DNA of 64,000 nt from an uncultured SAR116 cluster alpha proteobacterium (GCA_902537945.1 CACBDG010000010.1:1-64000), one strand, 5' to 3'; shown: positions 45,748 to 57,364, numbered from the stretch's first letter. Notes: generated by a model not told the origin, from the letters alone. Made by a program: numbers and translations.

Positions 45748-48700
45748 TTATTCAAAATATGATTGAAGAGATTTGATATTTAATTGTGAACTCTTTAACG
45801 CTTTTATAGCAAGAGTTGCTGCATTAGCGCCTTGAATGGTAGTATAATAAGGTATTTTATTCAAAAGCGCTGTTTGTCTCAAAGAAAAACTATCTTTAAT
45901 TGAATTTCTTCCTTCTGCAGTATTTATTACAAGTTGGATCTCTTTAGATAACATCGCATCAACTGCATTAGGTCTACCTTCAATGACTTTTTTGATATAT
46001 TGTGTTTCGATTTTATTATCATTCAAATATTTTGCAGTTCCAAAGGTTGCACAAATTTTAAAACCTAAATTCTTTAGATTATTGGCTATAGGCATTACAT
46101 TTTTTTTGTCATCATCTTTTATTGAGATAAACACTTTACCTTCTAAAGGTAAATTTATACTCGCACCAAGTTGGCTTTTTGCAAAGGCTTCACCAAAAGT
46201 TAAACCTATGCCCATAACTTCACCAGTAGACTTCATTTCAGGACCAAGTATTATGTCTGTTCCAGGAAACCTTGCGAAAGGAAATACTGCTTCTTTAACT
46301 GATATATGGTTAATTTTTTTATTTAATAATTTAAAATGACATAACTTTTTCCCTGTCATTATTTGAGATGCAATTTTGACAAGTGGAATACCAGTAGACT
46401 TAGCAACAAAAGGTATTGTTCTACTTCCACGAGGGTTAACTTCTAATATAAATATTTTTTTATTTTGAATTGCAAATTGTATATTTATGAAGCCAATAAC
46501 ATTCAAAGATTTTGCAAGTTTTTTAGTTTGTAAAATTATTTCATCAATTATTTTTTTATCTAAAGTTTGGGGGGGAAGAGCACATGCAGAGTCTCCAGAA
46601 TGTATCCCTGCCTCTTCAATATGTTCCATTATGCCAGCAATGAATGTTTTATTTCCGTCTGAAATAGCATCAACGTCAACTTCTATTGCATTTTTTAAAA
46701 AACTATCAATTAAAACTGGATTGTCGCCAGAAACTTTAACAGCGTCATTTATATATGTTTGTAATTGATCTTGGTTATGTACTATTTCCATAGCTCGACC
46801 ACCAAGCACATAACTAGGCCTTATAACTACTGGGAAACCAATTCGATTAGTAATTTCTGAAGCTTCAATCTTACTGCTAGCAACGTCGTTTAAGGGTTGA
46901 TTTAATTTTAATTTTTGTAATAACTCTTTGAAACTTTTTCTGTCTTCAGCTAAATCTATTGCCTTTACTGACGTACCTAAAATTTTAACACCTGCCTTTT
47001 CCAAGCTTGCTGCAATTTTAAGTGGTGTTTGTCCTCCTAACTGAACGATTACACCAATGACTTTGCCATTTTGATTTTCTTTTTCAATAACTGAAAAAAC
47101 ATCTTCATGACTCAAAGGTTCAAAATATAATTTATCTGATGTGTCATAATCCGTTGATACGGTTTCAGGATTACAATTAATCATTATTGTTTCAAACCCA
47201 GAATCTGATAAACTATATGCTGCGTGAACGCAGCAATAATCAAACTCTATACCTTGCCCAATTCTATTAGGACCGCCACCAAGAATAACAACTTTATTTT
47301 TGTTTGATGGATAAACTTCGCACTCATTATTTTTATTCTGTTCATAAGTACTGTAAAGATATGCTGTTTCTGAAAAAAATTCAGCCGCACATGTGTCAAC
47401 TCTTTTATAAGAAGGAAAAACATTAAATTTTGATCTAAGTTTATAAATTTTATGAAGACTAATTTGAGTTATTTCAGAAATACGTTTGTCAGAAAATCCC
47501 ATAGATTTAATATTTCTTAAAAACATCTCATCCATATTACATTCATTTGTTTTAAGATATTCTTCAACTTGAACTATACCTAAAATTTGTTCTAAGAACC
47601 ATTTATCCCAACCTGTAACATTAGAAATTTCTTCGATAGAGACTTTATTCCTTAATGCAGTCGAAATTCTCAATATTCTTTCTGGAACTTGTTCAGCTAA
47701 CCAGCCTGATATGTTATCTCTATTATTAAAATTCTCATTTTGATCTGGAAAAAATACATCTTCAAGTCCAGATAAACCAGTTTCGAGGGATCTTAACGCC
47801 TTTTGAAGAGACTCTTGAAAAGATCTTCCAATAGCCATTGCCTCTCCTACAGATTTCATAGAGGTAGATAAAAAATTATTGGACCCAGGAAATTTTTCAA
47901 AAGTAAAACGAGGAATTTTAGTAACAATATAATCTATTGTAGGTTCAAAACTAGCAGGTGTAGATTTTGTGATATCGTTTTTTAATTCATCTAAACTATA
48001 TCCAATAGCAAGTTTTGCAGCAACTTTAGCGATTGGGAAACCAGTTGCTTTTGATGCTAAAGCAGAAGATCTACTTACTCTTGGGTTCATTTCTATTATA
48101 ATTAATCTTCCATTTTCTGGATTAAGAGCAAATTGTACATTTGATCCCCCAGTATCTACACCAATTTCTCTTAATACTGCAATGCTTGCATTTCGCATCC
48201 TCTGATATTCTTTATCTGTTAGAGTCAAAGCTGGAGCAACAGTAATAGAATCACCTGTATGAACTCCCATTGGATCAACATTTTCAATAGAACATATTAT
48301 AATACAGTTATCAGCATTATCTCTTACCACTTCCATTTCATATTCTTTCCACCCAAGAAGTGATTCTTCAATAAGTACTTCAGTTGTAGGAGATAATTTT
48401 AATCCATTAGTTACAATTTCAATAAATTCTTCTTTGTTATAAGCTATACCACCACCTTCACCTCCAAGAGTAAAAGATGGTCTTATTATTGCTGGTAAAC
48501 CAACAAAATCTAGAGCAGAAATAGCTTGATCAATATTTTTTGCAATTTGTGCTTTTGCAGATTCTAAACCAATTTTGTTCATACTTTTTTTAAACAATTC
48601 TCGGTCTTCTGCCTTATTTATTGAATCAGGTTTTGCTCCAATGATTTCAATACCGTATTTTCCTAAAATGCCTGAATTATATAAATCTAAAGTTGCGTTC

Positions 48701-48987
48701 AGCGCTGTTTGCCCTCCCATAGTTGGAAGAATTGCATCAGGCTTCTCAATTTCTATAATTTTTTTAATCGTATTTTTTTCTATTGGTTCAATATATGTAG
48801 CATCAGCCATAATTGGATCAGTCATTATAGTAGCAGGATTAGAATTTATTAGTATTACTCTAATACCTTCTTCTCTAAGTGCTTTACATGCTTGAGCTCC
48901 AGAGTAATCAAACTCACATGCTTGTCCAATAACTATAGGGCCTGCTCCAATAATTAAAACTGAGTTAATATCTTCACGTTTTGGCAT
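45748..48987 (-). CDS. carB: Carbamoyl-phosphate synthase large subunit
   Basis: A 1079-residue enzyme with two homologous ATP-grasp halves and a C-terminal allosteric domain; it makes carbamoyl phosphate for arginine and pyrimidine synthesis. The opening [20 protein letters not shown] and its internal duplicate [20 protein letters not shown] mark the two halves, and [17 protein letters not shown] and [17 protein letters not shown] are the paired ATP-binding segments. It overlaps carA by 14 bases. Confidence 0.97.
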   Translation of the reverse strand: MPKREDINSVLIIGAGPIVIGQACEFDYSGAQACKALREEGIRVILINSNPATIMTDPIMADATYIEPIEKNTIKKIIEIEKPDAILPTMGGQTALNATLDLYNSGILGKYGIEIIGAKPDSINKAEDRELFKKSMNKIGLESAKAQIAKNIDQAISALDFVGLPAIIRPSFTLGGEGGGIAYNKEEFIEIVTNGLKLSPTTEVLIEESLLGWKEYEMEVVRDNADNCIIICSIENVDPMGVHTGDSITVAPALTLTDKEYQRMRNASIAVLREIGVDTGGSNVQFALNPENGRLIIIEMNPRVSRSSALASKATGFPIAKVAAKLAIGYSLDELKNDITKSTPASFEPTIDYIVTKIPRFTFEKFPGSNNFLSTSMKSVGEAMAIGRSFQESLQKALRSLETGLSGLEDVFFPDQNENFNNRDNISGWLAEQVPERILRISTALRNKVSIEEISNVTGWDKWFLEQILGIVQVEEYLKTNECNMDEMFLRNIKSMGFSDKRISEITQISLHKIYKLRSKFNVFPSYKRVDTCAAEFFSETAYLYSTYEQNKNNECEVYPSNKNKVVILGGGPNRIGQGIEFDYCCVHAAYSLSDSGFETIMINCNPETVSTDYDTSDKLYFEPLSHEDVFSVIEKENQNGKVIGVIVQLGGQTPLKIAASLEKAGVKILGTSVKAIDLAEDRKSFKELLQKLKLNQPLNDVASSKIEASEITNRIGFPVVIRPSYVLGGRAMEIVHNQDQLQTYINDAVKVSGDNPVLIDSFLKNAIEVDVDAISDGNKTFIAGIMEHIEEAGIHSGDSACALPPQTLDKKIIDEIILQTKKLAKSLNVIGFINIQFAIQNKKIFILEVNPRGSRTIPFVAKSTGIPLVKIASQIMTGKKLCHFKLLNKKINHISVKEAVFPFARFPGTDIILGPEMKSTGEVMGIGLTFGEAFAKSQLGASINLPLEGKVFISIKDDDKKNVMPIANNLKNLGFKICATFGTAKYLNDNKIETQYIKKVIEGRPNAVDAMLSKEIQLVINTAEGRNSIKDSFSLRQTALLNKIPYYTTIQGANAATLAIKALKSSQLNIKSLQSYFE

Positions 48988-50197
48988 TTTTTGATACTTT
49001 AATTAAGTTTAAGAATTCATTGAATAAATAAGACGACTCGGTTGGCCCAGGAGAAGCCTCTGGATGGTATTGAACTGAAAAGATTGGTAATGATTTATGT
49101 CTTATACCTTCTATTGAATTATCAAATAAAGAAGTGTGTGTTACTTCTAGACAATTTGGTAAAGAATCTATGTCTATTTCATATCCATGATTTTGACTTG
49201 TAATCTCCACTTTATTGTTAAATAAATTTTTAACTGGATGATTTGCACCTCTATGACCTTGAGGCATCTTATTTGTTTTTGCTCCAAACGATAGTCCAAT
49301 TAATTGATGACCAATACATATTCCAAAAACTGGAATTTTAAGTTGAAATAAATTATTTAACAGTTTTTTGCATTTTGTCTCTGTTGCTGATGGATCTCCT
49401 GGGCCATTAGACAAGAATATACCATCTGGTTTGAAATTGTTTATTTCCTCAATATTTGTATTTTCAGAGAAAACATTAACTTCCGCATTTAGGTTAACAA
49501 GGTGTCTAAGTATGTTATGTTTTACACCAAAATCTATAACTGCAATTTTGGGCTTGAAGTTTTTTAAATTTAAAGCTTCTGATGATATTAACTTATGTAC
49601 ACTTTCAGTAAATTTGTATTGTTTTTTAGTTGTTATAGATGATGAAAGGTTTAATCCATCCATTTTTGGATGCTTTTTTAATTCATTTTTCAACTTTTCT
49701 AATTTGAAATTACCACTTTCTTCGTAACATATCATTGCATTACAACTTTTATATTTCCGAACTATTTTAGTTAGCAATCGAGTGTCAATACCAGAAATAC
49801 CTGGTATGTCATTTTTTATTAACCATTCATTAAAACTTATTTCTGATCGCCAATTTGAGTCGTTTGTTGGGTGTTGTCTGACAACTATACCTGCTATAGA
49901 TTTGGAATTTCCCTCTTCATCAAATATATTAGAGCCTATATTACCGATATGTGGAAAAGTAAAAGTAATGATTTGTCCAGTATATGATGGATCTGTGATT
50001 ATTTCTTGATAGCCAGAAAAGGAAGTATTGAAGCATATTTCGCCTAAGCATTTTTTTTCTGAACCAAATGATCTTCCTAAAAAATATGAACCATTATCTA
50101 AAATTAATATGCAATTTAATGTATGATCTTTATTAATTGAATTAATATCAAATGGTATGTAACCTTTATCCTTAAACATATTATTAATGTTATCCAT
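48974..50197 (-). CDS. carA: Carbamoyl-phosphate synthase small (glutaminase) subunit
   Basis: A 407-residue subunit that releases ammonia from glutamine. The class I amidotransferase nucleophile is the cysteine in [15 protein letters not shown], with histidine and glutamate in [10 protein letters not shown]. The N-terminus has an extension of about 25 residues before the usual [14 protein letters not shown], so an internal start at 50179 is possible. It is the first gene of carAB, and its end overlaps carB. Confidence 0.96.
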   Translation of the reverse strand: MDNINNMFKDKGYIPFDINSINKDHTLNCILILDNGSYFLGRSFGSEKKCLGEICFNTSFSGYQEIITDPSYTGQIITFTFPHIGNIGSNIFDEEGNSKSIAGIVVRQHPTNDSNWRSEISFNEWLIKNDIPGISGIDTRLLTKIVRKYKSCNAMICYEESGNFKLEKLKNELKKHPKMDGLNLSSSITTKKQYKFTESVHKLISSEALNLKNFKPKIAVIDFGVKHNILRHLVNLNAEVNVFSENTNIEEINNFKPDGIFLSNGPGDPSATETKCKKLLNNLFQLKIPVFGICIGHQLIGLSFGAKTNKMPQGHRGANHPVKNLFNNKVEITSQNHGYEIDIDSLPNCLEVTHTSLFDNSIEGIRHKSLPIFSVQYHPEASPGPTESSYLFNEFLNLIKVSKNAKT

Positions 50198-50434
50198 TAA
50201 ACACCTGTAGATTTTCTAAAACGCTGGTTTTTAAGATAAATATTTATTGGATTAATTATGTCTGATAAGAAATAATTTTTACACAAAATTTTCATTAAGT
50301 TGTAATTAAATTGTATTATTATCTTCGTCAATAAAATTTAAGATTATTTGATTAAAATTTAATAGATTATGTTATCAATTTTCTTAAAATTAAATTTGGT
50401 GAATCTATATCAACAAAAATTATTAGGAAAAAAA

Positions 50435-50899
50435 ATGAATATCAGAGAAAAAGTTTCAAAAAATTTAAAAGATGCAATGATTAAAAAAGATACTAATTTA
50501 ACAAGTACTCTACGATTGATATTGGCAGCTATAAAAGAAAGAGACATAATATCTAAAAGTAAAGGAAATGATTTAGAGGTTAATGACAAAGAAATTATTA
50601 CATTACTTCAGACTATGATAAAACAAAGAAAAGGATCTATTCAATTGTATGAGCAAGGCAATAGAGTTGATTTAGTAAAAAAAGAAGAAGATGAAATTAA
50701 GACAATCTCGAATTTTCTCCCAAGCCAACTATCTAAACAAGAGATTGATGAGGTAATTAATAAAACTATTATATCATCTGATGTGAATTCTATTAAAGAT
50801 ATGGGTAAAGTTATTAAAGTTATAAAAGAACAGTATGATGGAATGATGGATTTTGCTTACGTTAGTAAAGTTATAAAAGAAAAGCTCTCAAAGTTATGA
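50435..50899 (+). CDS. GatB/YqeY domain-containing protein
   Basis: A 154-residue protein of the YqeY family, which shares the tRNA-binding tail of the amidotransferase subunit GatB. Segments are TSTLRLILAAIKERDI and the C-terminal GKVIKVIKEQYDGMMDFAYVS. The ATG at 50435 is chosen because TAGGAA lies just upstream and the protein then matches the family N-terminus; an ATG at 50369 adds 22 unlikely residues. It precedes dnaG and rpoD, the usual alphaproteobacterial order. The biochemical role is unknown. Confidence 0.9.
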   Translation: MNIREKVSKNLKDAMIKKDTNLTSTLRLILAAIKERDIISKSKGNDLEVNDKEIITLLQTMIKQRKGSIQLYEQGNRVDLVKKEEDEIKTISNFLPSQLSKQEIDEVINKTIISSDVNSIKDMGKVIKVIKEQYDGMMDFAYVSKVIKEKLSKL

Positions 50900-50930
50900 T
50901 GAATAATTCATTGGCTTAATAAGAAACAAT

Positions 50931-52598
50931 ATGGATTTAAAAGAAGAAATTAAGAACTCTATCAAACTTTCTGAAGTTATAGGTAAAAATCTTTCACTGA
51001 AAAAACGTGATAATAATAACTTTGTCGCTCTTTGTCCATTTCATAAGGAAAAGACACCTTCCTTTAATATATCTGATGATAAAGGTTTTTATCATTGTTT
51101 TGGTTGTGGTAAAAATGGAGATATTTTTAGTTATGTAATGGAAACAGAAAATATATCTTTTCTAGAGGCTTTAAAAAAATTATCAGATCTAGCAGGAATT
51201 AATACTAGCAAACAAAATTTTTTTTTAGATCCTAAAATTACAAATTCTTTTAAACTTCTTAAAAGAGTTTCAGAATCATATATAAACAACTTAAATGCTC
51301 CCTTGGGTGAAAAAGCTAAAAAATATTTACAAAAAAGAGGTTTTAATGAAACGATTATAAATAATTTTAGTTTAGGATACTCAGGTAATTCAAAATCTAA
51401 CAACCATTTAATCTCTACCTTGTTAAAAGAAGGATTTTCTATAAATGACTTTGTTGAAGCAGGTTTAGTTAAAAGAAACAACAATAAAAATTTAGTTTTT
51501 TTCTTTCAAGAAAGAATTATGTTTCCTATTTTAAATAATTCTGGAAAGGTAATTGCATTTGGTGGAAGAATTTTAGGAGATGGACACCCAAAATATTTAA
51601 ACTCTCCTGAAACTTCTTTATTTCTTAAAGGTAGAGAATTATTTGGAATTTTTAATGCTAAAAAACTTCTTAATAAGAAACGCTTTATAATTTGTGAAGG
51701 TTACACTGATGTTATTTGTCTTCAATCGAGTGGTTATCCTGCTGTTGCTTCTCTAGGAACATCGTTAAAAGATTATCAAATTGAAAAAATTTTTAATATG
51801 GTAGATGAAGCTTTTTTGGTTTTTGATGGAGATCTCGCAGGTAAAAATGCTGTTGAAAGAGTTTTTCAGAAATACCTACCAAAACTAAAATTGAATAAAA
51901 AATTAAAATTTGTATTTTTACCCGAAGAACTTGATCCAGAAGAATTCATTAAGAAATATGGTTTAAAAGAATTGGAAATTATTTTGGACAAAGCAATTGG
52001 TGTTTTTGAAATGCTTTGGATACAAGGACTTAAACTTATTAGAGAAAACGAGCCAGAGAGTTATGCTTTATCATGGAATTACTTAAGAACTAAAGTAAAT
52101 ACAATTGAAAATAATAACATCAAATTAGCTTATCGTGACGAAATAGAAAAAAGAATAAGATTCTTAAGAGAAAAAAACAAAAATCTTTATTCTAAAACAA
52201 AAGCGCTAAACAAAACTAACCAAAAATTATTTTCTATAAAAAAAAATATGCCCAAGACAGGAGTTGAAATTAAAATTGGGGCAATTATTTATATTATGTT
52301 AATATATCCGAAAATTTGTTCTATCTTTGATGAGAGGATTTCTTTGCTTAATTTTAAGAATGAAAATTTAAATAATTTAAAAAACTCAATGTTGAGTATA
52401 ATAAATGAAAACCCCGACATAAGTTCTAGAGATCTACAACAAAAAATGATGAATAAAGGTTTTTCTGTTCAAATCAATAATTTTATGCAAAGTAATTACC
52501 CTACTAGATTAAACTTTGATGTAGACCATTTAAAAGAAGAAAATATGATGGCTATTTTTAGAGAGTTATTAAATTTATTAGATTTTAGAAATAATTAA
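50931..52598 (+). CDS. dnaG: DNA primase
   Basis: A 555-residue enzyme that makes RNA primers for replication. The N-terminal zinc ribbon has C35, H38, C56 and C59 (CPFHKEKTPSF and YHCFGCGKNGD). The TOPRIM core carries FIICEGYTDVICL and FDGDLAGKNAVER with the metal-binding acids. The C-terminal helicase-binding domain is short. It sits between yqeY and rpoD, the classic macromolecular synthesis operon arrangement. Confidence 0.97.
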   Translation: MDLKEEIKNSIKLSEVIGKNLSLKKRDNNNFVALCPFHKEKTPSFNISDDKGFYHCFGCGKNGDIFSYVMETENISFLEALKKLSDLAGINTSKQNFFLDPKITNSFKLLKRVSESYINNLNAPLGEKAKKYLQKRGFNETIINNFSLGYSGNSKSNNHLISTLLKEGFSINDFVEAGLVKRNNNKNLVFFFQERIMFPILNNSGKVIAFGGRILGDGHPKYLNSPETSLFLKGRELFGIFNAKKLLNKKRFIICEGYTDVICLQSSGYPAVASLGTSLKDYQIEKIFNMVDEAFLVFDGDLAGKNAVERVFQKYLPKLKLNKKLKFVFLPEELDPEEFIKKYGLKELEIILDKAIGVFEMLWIQGLKLIRENEPESYALSWNYLRTKVNTIENNNIKLAYRDEIEKRIRFLREKNKNLYSKTKALNKTNQKLFSIKKNMPKTGVEIKIGAIIYIMLIYPKICSIFDERISLLNFKNENLNNLKNSMLSIINENPDISSRDLQQKMMNKGFSVQINNFMQSNYPTRLNFDVDHLKEENMMAIFRELLNLLDFRNN

Positions 52599-52610
52599 AT
52601 TTTGAAATAT

Positions 52611-52634
52611 TAAATAATTAAATAATTAAATAAT
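52611..52634. repeat. Three perfect 8-base tandem repeats before rpoD
   Basis: The unit TAAATAAT occurs three times in succession in the 61-base gap between dnaG and rpoD. Such short AT repeats can change copy number by slippage. It lies about 25 bases upstream of the rpoD start, so it could also affect the local promoter or leader. Confidence 0.6.
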
Positions 52635-52659
52635 ATTAATTTTTAGAGTGAGTTTATAA

Positions 52660-54663
52660 ATGCTGGCCAAAAATGAAAATAAAAACAATTCTAAAACAAG
52701 TAACGATAGTCCTATTTTAGACTTAAATAATTCAGCAATTAAATCTCTTATAAAAAAGGGGAAACTTAATGGTTTTGTTACTCTTGATGAATTAAATCAT
52801 GCACTTCCTCCTGGTGAATATACATCTGAGCAGATAGAAGATATTCACTCCGCAATAAATGATATGGGTTTTAATATCGTTGACCAGCAAGAAGAAACAT
52901 CTTTAGAAGATTTAGACGATAAAACTGGAAATTTGTCTGAAGAAGAAGGAGCAAGGTCTGATGATCCAGTAAGAATGTACCTCAAAGAAATGGGTTCAGT
53001 TGAACTTTTATCAAGAGAGGGTGAAATTTCCATTGCTAAGAGGATAGAAGCAGGGAAAGAATTAATGGTAGGTGGAATTTACGAATCGCCTTTAGCAATG
53101 AGAGCTTTTCTAAAATGGAGAGACGAAGTTGATGACGGAACAATGTTATTAAGAGACATTATAGATTTAGAAACAACTTATTCTCGTATAAATGGTGGAG
53201 CGAATGAACCAGTACTTTTAAAACAAAGTATTGATGATTTTAATTCGATTAAAATAAATAGTCAGTCTGCCCATGAAAATAAAGAGATTGAAAAATCTAA
53301 TATACTTATTGAGGAGGATAAAAGCCGTTTAGCAGATGATGTAGTTGATAATAAAAATGATGAAGATGAAGATGAAGATAACGATAACGATGACGATATA
53401 AACTTATCTTTAGTAGCAATGGAATCAGAAATTAAGGAACAAATTTTGGGAATGATTGATGAAGTTGCAACAACATTTAAAGAAATCTTAACTCTTAGTG
53501 AAAGAAGAATAGCAAGGCTTAGAAAAGGTGATGCTTTAGTTTCACGATCAGAAAAGAGATTATCAGAACTGAGAGTCCTATTAATTGAACAAATGGAAAA
53601 AATTTATTTGAACAATAATAGACAAGAAGAATTAGTAGATCAGATGTATGGTTTAAACCGACAAATTACAAATATTGAAGGCTCATTGCTAAGATTAGCT
53701 GAAAACTCTGGCATAAAAAGAAAGGATTTCATTAACAGTTGGGTAGGTAATGAAATAAATCACAACTGGGCAATCAAACCTGGTAAATCTAAATCATGGG
53801 AAAAATTTACTGAAACTCATAATGATGAAATTATTAGCATTTGTGATCAGGTTTTTGATTTTGTAAATAATGTTAGTATGCCCATACAAGAATATAAAAA
53901 ACTTATTCAAATTATTCAAAGGGGCGAAAGAGAGGCAGCTCGAGCAAAAAAAGAAATGGTTGAAGCAAATCTAAGATTGGTAATATCTATAGCAAAAAAG
54001 TATACCAATAGGGGGTTGCAATTTTTAGATTTAATTCAAGAAGGAAATATTGGCCTAATGAAAGCTGTTGATAAATTTGAATATAGGCGAGGTTATAAGT
54101 TTTCAACTTACGCCACTTGGTGGATTAGGCAAGCCATAACAAGATCAATTGCAGACCAAGCTAGAACTATAAGAATCCCTGTACATATGATTGAAACAAT
54201 AAACAAACTTGTTAGAACATCTAGGCAGATGCTTCATGAAATCGGCAGAGAGCCCACTCCTGAGGAGTTGTCAGAAAAAATTTCTATGCCTCTTGATAAA
54301 GTTAGGAAAGTTTTGAAAATTGCTAAAGAGCCAATTTCTCTTGAAACACCGGTGGGAGATGAGGACGATAGCCATCTAGGAGATTTTATTGAAGACAAAA
54401 TGGCAGTTCAACCTTTAGAAGCTGCTATTCATGCTAACTTAAGAGAGACTACCACAAGAATTTTAGCAAGTTTAACACCAAGAGAAGAAAGAGTTTTGAG
54501 AATGCGTTTTGGTATAGGAATGAATACTGATCATACTTTAGAAGAAGTTGGACAACAATTTAGTGTAACAAGGGAGCGTATTAGACAAATTGAAGCTAAA
54601 GCTTTAAGAAAGTTAAAGCACCCAACTAGGTCAAGGAAATTGAGATCATTTCTTGAGAATTAA
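52660..54663 (+). CDS. rpoD: RNA polymerase primary sigma factor (sigma-70)
   Basis: A 667-residue housekeeping sigma factor. Region 1.1 is at the N-terminus, 1.2 is [20 protein letters not shown], and a non-conserved region carries a very acidic stretch (about residues 226-246). The core regions 2 ([20 protein letters not shown] and [20 protein letters not shown]), 3 and 4 ([35 protein letters not shown]) are complete. It follows dnaG and precedes a tRNA-Ile gene. Confidence 0.97.
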   Translation: MLAKNENKNNSKTSNDSPILDLNNSAIKSLIKKGKLNGFVTLDELNHALPPGEYTSEQIEDIHSAINDMGFNIVDQQEETSLEDLDDKTGNLSEEEGARSDDPVRMYLKEMGSVELLSREGEISIAKRIEAGKELMVGGIYESPLAMRAFLKWRDEVDDGTMLLRDIIDLETTYSRINGGANEPVLLKQSIDDFNSIKINSQSAHENKEIEKSNILIEEDKSRLADDVVDNKNDEDEDEDNDNDDDINLSLVAMESEIKEQILGMIDEVATTFKEILTLSERRIARLRKGDALVSRSEKRLSELRVLLIEQMEKIYLNNNRQEELVDQMYGLNRQITNIEGSLLRLAENSGIKRKDFINSWVGNEINHNWAIKPGKSKSWEKFTETHNDEIISICDQVFDFVNNVSMPIQEYKKLIQIIQRGEREAARAKKEMVEANLRLVISIAKKYTNRGLQFLDLIQEGNIGLMKAVDKFEYRRGYKFSTYATWWIRQAITRSIADQARTIRIPVHMIETINKLVRTSRQMLHEIGREPTPEELSEKISMPLDKVRKVLKIAKEPISLETPVGDEDDSHLGDFIEDKMAVQPLEAAIHANLRETTTRILASLTPREERVLRMRFGIGMNTDHTLEEVGQQFSVTRERIRQIEAKALRKLKHPTRSRKLRSFLEN

Positions 54664-54687
54664 GTTTTAAACTTTAAATTCTTGCAC

Positions 54688-54716
54688 TTTACATACTCAA
54701 ATTGTGCTAGTATAAG
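54688..54716 (+). promoter_or_regulatory. Promoter of the tRNA-Ile2 gene
   Basis: TTTACA (54688-54693) and TATAAG (54711-54716) are separated by exactly 17 bases, placing the predicted start about 10-13 bases before the tRNA. It lies in the gap after rpoD, so the tRNA need not depend on the rpoD transcript. An overlapping TTGCAC at 54682 gives a poor spacing. Confidence 0.6.
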
Positions 54717-54735
54717 TCTCTTAAAATATAAATAA

Positions 54736-54812
54736 AGGCCTGTAGCTCAACTGGTTAGAGCCCTCCGCTCATAACGGAGTGGTTGGGGGTTCAAGTCCCT
54801 CCAGGCCTACCA
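54736..54812 (+). tRNA. tRNA with anticodon CAT, probably tRNA-Ile2 (lysidine-modified)
   Basis: A complete 77-base cloverleaf: acceptor stem AGGCCTG/CAGGCCT (54736-54742 and 54802-54808), D arm, anticodon stem CTCCG/CGGAG with anticodon CAT at 54770-54772, T arm GGGGG-TTCAAGT-CCCTC, and an encoded CCA end. CAT can be methionine or isoleucine. The A1-T72 pair rules out the initiator, which has an unpaired first position. The AGGCCTG acceptor and the location after rpoD fit the alphaproteobacterial isoleucine tRNA whose wobble C is converted to lysidine by TilS so that it reads AUA codons, which an AT-rich genome uses often. Confidence 0.93.
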
Positions 54813-54913
54813 ACCTTAATTACATTCTATTTAATTATTTTATTGTATTTTTTCTTTGAATTTCTATCCCATTAGAGTCAAAATTAAATTGAATGTAAAA
54901 TTTAGGAGTTGAT

Positions 54914-56644
54914 TTGAAAAAAAAATATCAAGAATTAAGAAGTTACAGATGGTTTGCTCCTAACGATGTAAGATCATTTGGTCATAGATCCAGAGCTATG
55001 CAAATGGGATTAAACAAGGATGATTGGGATAATAAACCTATTATTGGTATAATTAATACTTGGTCCGACATTCAGCCATGTCATATGCATTTCAAACAAA
55101 GAGTAGAGGATGTAAAAAAGGGAATTTATCAATCAGGCGGTTTCCCAATTGAACTCCCTGCTATTTCTCTTGCTGAAATGTATGTAAAGCCTACCACAAT
55201 GTTGTACAGAAATATGTTATCGATGGAGGTTGAAGAACTTATAAGATCACATCCTATTGATGGAGTTGTTTTAATGGGAGGTTGTGATAAGACTACACCT
55301 GCTCTTACAATGGGAGCAATAACTTTAAATTTACCAACTATTTTTTTGCCAGCTGGTCCAATGTTAAGAGGTAATTATAAGGGTAAATTTTTAGGTAGTG
55401 GTTCAGATGGTTGGAAATATTGGGATGAATTAAGAGCAGGAAATATTTCTCAACAAGACTGGGAAGAAGTTGAGACAGGTATTGCTAGATCATATGGACA
55501 TTGTATGACTATGGGAACAGCTAGTACTATGACAGCCATAGCAGAAGCACTGGGTTTATGTCTACCTGGTGCAAGCTCTATTCCTGCTGCAGATTCAAAT
55601 CATATTAGAATGTCTACGAATGTAGGAAAAAGAATTGTTGAAATGGTATGGGAAGATTTAACACCAAGAAAAATAATAACTGAAAATTCTGTTGATAATG
55701 CAGTTACCGTGGCTATGTCAATGGGTTGTTCTACTAACGCTATTATTCATTTGATAGCTATGGCAAGAAGATCTGGAATAAATTTAACAATGGACGACTT
55801 AGATAAAAAAAGTAGAAAAATACCTTTAATTGCTAATATAAGACCTTCAGGAAAAGATTATTTAATGGAGGATTTTTTTTATGCAGGTGGAATTTTATCT
55901 TTGATGAATTCCTTGTCAGAAAAGCTTAATTTAGACGAAATAACTGTTTCTGGGCTTAAATTAAAAGAGCTTATTGATGGGAAAGAGACACTTAATCAAG
56001 ATATAATTCGTCCATTTAACAACCCAATTTATGAAGAAGGCTCTTTAGCTGTTTTAAAAGGAAACTTGGCTCCAGATGGGTGTGTTATAAAACCAGCTGC
56101 TTGTGATAAAAAATTTTTGAAACATAAAGGTCCAGCTATAGTTTTTAATAGCTATGCACAAATGAAAAAAATCATTGATAGTGATGATCTAGATGTAACA
56201 GAAAATCATATTCTAGTTTTAAGAAATGTTGGACCTGTAGGTGGACCTGGAATGCCAGAGTGGGGGATGATGCCAATACCTAAAAAACTTCTCAAAAAAG
56301 GTATACGTGATATGGTTAGAATTTCTGATGCTAGAATGAGTGGTACTAGTTATGGTGCATGTATTCTTCATGTAGCTCCAGAAAGTTATGTAGGTGGTCC
56401 TTTGTCTTTGTTAGAAACTGGAGACATTATTGAGATAGATGTAAATTTAAGATCAATAAATATGCTTGTAGATGACAAAACTTTGTTACATAGAAAAAAG
56501 AAAGTTAAAAAAAATAATCCAAAAGCTGGGAGAGGTTGGTTGTGGATGTATAGTAATCATGTTCGACAAGCAAATGAGGGTTGTGATTTTGATTTTTTGG
56601 AAAGTGATTTTGGAACGTCTGCAAAAGAACCTGATATTTTTTAG
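54914..56644 (+). CDS. IlvD/Edd family dehydratase (sugar-acid type)
   Basis: A 576-residue iron-sulfur dehydratase. Putative [2Fe-2S] cysteines are C56 (QPCHMHF), C124 (GGCDKTTPA) and C197 (YGHCMTMG). The sequence resembles L-arabinonate or related aldonate dehydratases more than biosynthetic IlvD: note LRGNYKGKFLGSGSDGWKYW and GVVLMGGCDKTTPALTMGA. It starts at TTG (54914) with AGGAG at 54904-54908. With the RraA-like and UxaA genes that follow it forms a likely sugar-acid operon. A role in branched-chain amino acid synthesis is possible but less likely. Confidence 0.85.
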   Translation: MKKKYQELRSYRWFAPNDVRSFGHRSRAMQMGLNKDDWDNKPIIGIINTWSDIQPCHMHFKQRVEDVKKGIYQSGGFPIELPAISLAEMYVKPTTMLYRNMLSMEVEELIRSHPIDGVVLMGGCDKTTPALTMGAITLNLPTIFLPAGPMLRGNYKGKFLGSGSDGWKYWDELRAGNISQQDWEEVETGIARSYGHCMTMGTASTMTAIAEALGLCLPGASSIPAADSNHIRMSTNVGKRIVEMVWEDLTPRKIITENSVDNAVTVAMSMGCSTNAIIHLIAMARRSGINLTMDDLDKKSRKIPLIANIRPSGKDYLMEDFFYAGGILSLMNSLSEKLNLDEITVSGLKLKELIDGKETLNQDIIRPFNNPIYEEGSLAVLKGNLAPDGCVIKPAACDKKFLKHKGPAIVFNSYAQMKKIIDSDDLDVTENHILVLRNVGPVGGPGMPEWGMMPIPKKLLKKGIRDMVRISDARMSGTSYGACILHVAPESYVGGPLSLLETGDIIEIDVNLRSINMLVDDKTLLHRKKKVKKNNPKAGRGWLWMYSNHVRQANEGCDFDFLESDFGTSAKEPDIF

Positions 56645-56653
56645 AGAAGAAGC

Positions 56654-57364
56654 ATGTTACCTAATGAAATAAAGAAAATTTTTTTAAATTCTAGTGTGGC
56701 TACAATTTGCACTGCATTATTTAAAAAAGGACTAAAAAATCAGTTTATTCAGAGAGTATACCCACTAAATTCAAAGTTACCAAATATGGTAGGATTAGCC
56801 TATACTGTTAGATATATTCCAGCAAGGGAAGATCTTAATAAAATAGATGTATTTAAAAACCCAAGGCATCCTCAACGTTTAGCAATTGAGGAGTGTCCTG
56901 AAGGTTATGTATTAATATTTGATAGTAGAAAAGATGCTAGAGCTGCATCGGCTGGAGCAATTTTAATTACAAGATTAATGGTAAGAGGATGCGCAGGAAT
57001 AGTAACAGATGGTGGTTTTAGAGACACAGATGAAATAAAGAAAATGGGTATACCTGTATACCATAATAGACCTTCTTCTCCAACAAATCTAACTCTGCAT
57101 CAAGCTATAGATATAAACAGACCAATTGGTTGTGGGGATGTTGCAGTTTGGCCAAATGATTTAATAGTTGGAGATAAAGAAGGCGTTGTTGTAATTCCAA
57201 ATCAAATTATAAAAGAAATTTCTGATGAAGTTAAGTCTATGACTATATATGAGGATTATGTAATAGATAAGGTTCAAAAAGGAGCATCTATTAAAGGTTT
57301 ATATCCATTGACTGATGAGAGTGAAAAAAAAGCCTTTGAAAAATGGCTAAGATCAGACAAATAA
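56654..57364 (+). CDS. RraA-like protein (aldolase/decarboxylase fold)
   Basis: A 236-residue protein of the RraA/4-hydroxy-4-methyl-2-oxoglutarate aldolase family. The metal and substrate motif VTDGGFRD with R123 and D124 is preserved, along with the DVAVWPNDLIVGDKEGVVVIP stretch (two adjoining pieces). Aldolase members need both residues, whereas RraA itself inhibits RNase E. The gene lies 9 bases after a dehydratase and 27 before UxaA, so an aldolase or related lyase acting on a 2-oxo acid is the best reading. Confidence 0.85.
   Translation: MLPNEIKKIFLNSSVATICTALFKKGLKNQFIQRVYPLNSKLPNMVGLAYTVRYIPAREDLNKIDVFKNPRHPQRLAIEECPEGYVLIFDSRKDARAASAGAILITRLMVRGCAGIVTDGGFRDTDEIKKMGIPVYHNRPSSPTNLTLHQAIDINRPIGCGDVAVWPNDLIVGDKEGVVVIPNQIIKEISDEVKSMTIYEDYVIDKVQKGASIKGLYPLTDESEKKAFEKWLRSDK

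Noticed and set aside
45983-48895. Several plus-strand frames opposite carB
   Set aside because: They are inside a complete carB gene and show no domain or start signal.
50198-50434. A leader or riboswitch before carA or yqeY in the widest protein-free gap
   Set aside because: The gap is AT-rich, contains only short weak hairpins and no recognisable riboswitch core.
50369-50434. Upstream start for the YqeY protein
   Set aside because: It adds 22 residues without family support, while the ATG at 50435 has a TAGGAA ribosome binding site.
54682-54687. TTGCAC as -35 box of the tRNA promoter
   Set aside because: It gives a spacing of 23 bases to TATAAG, whereas TTTACA gives 17.
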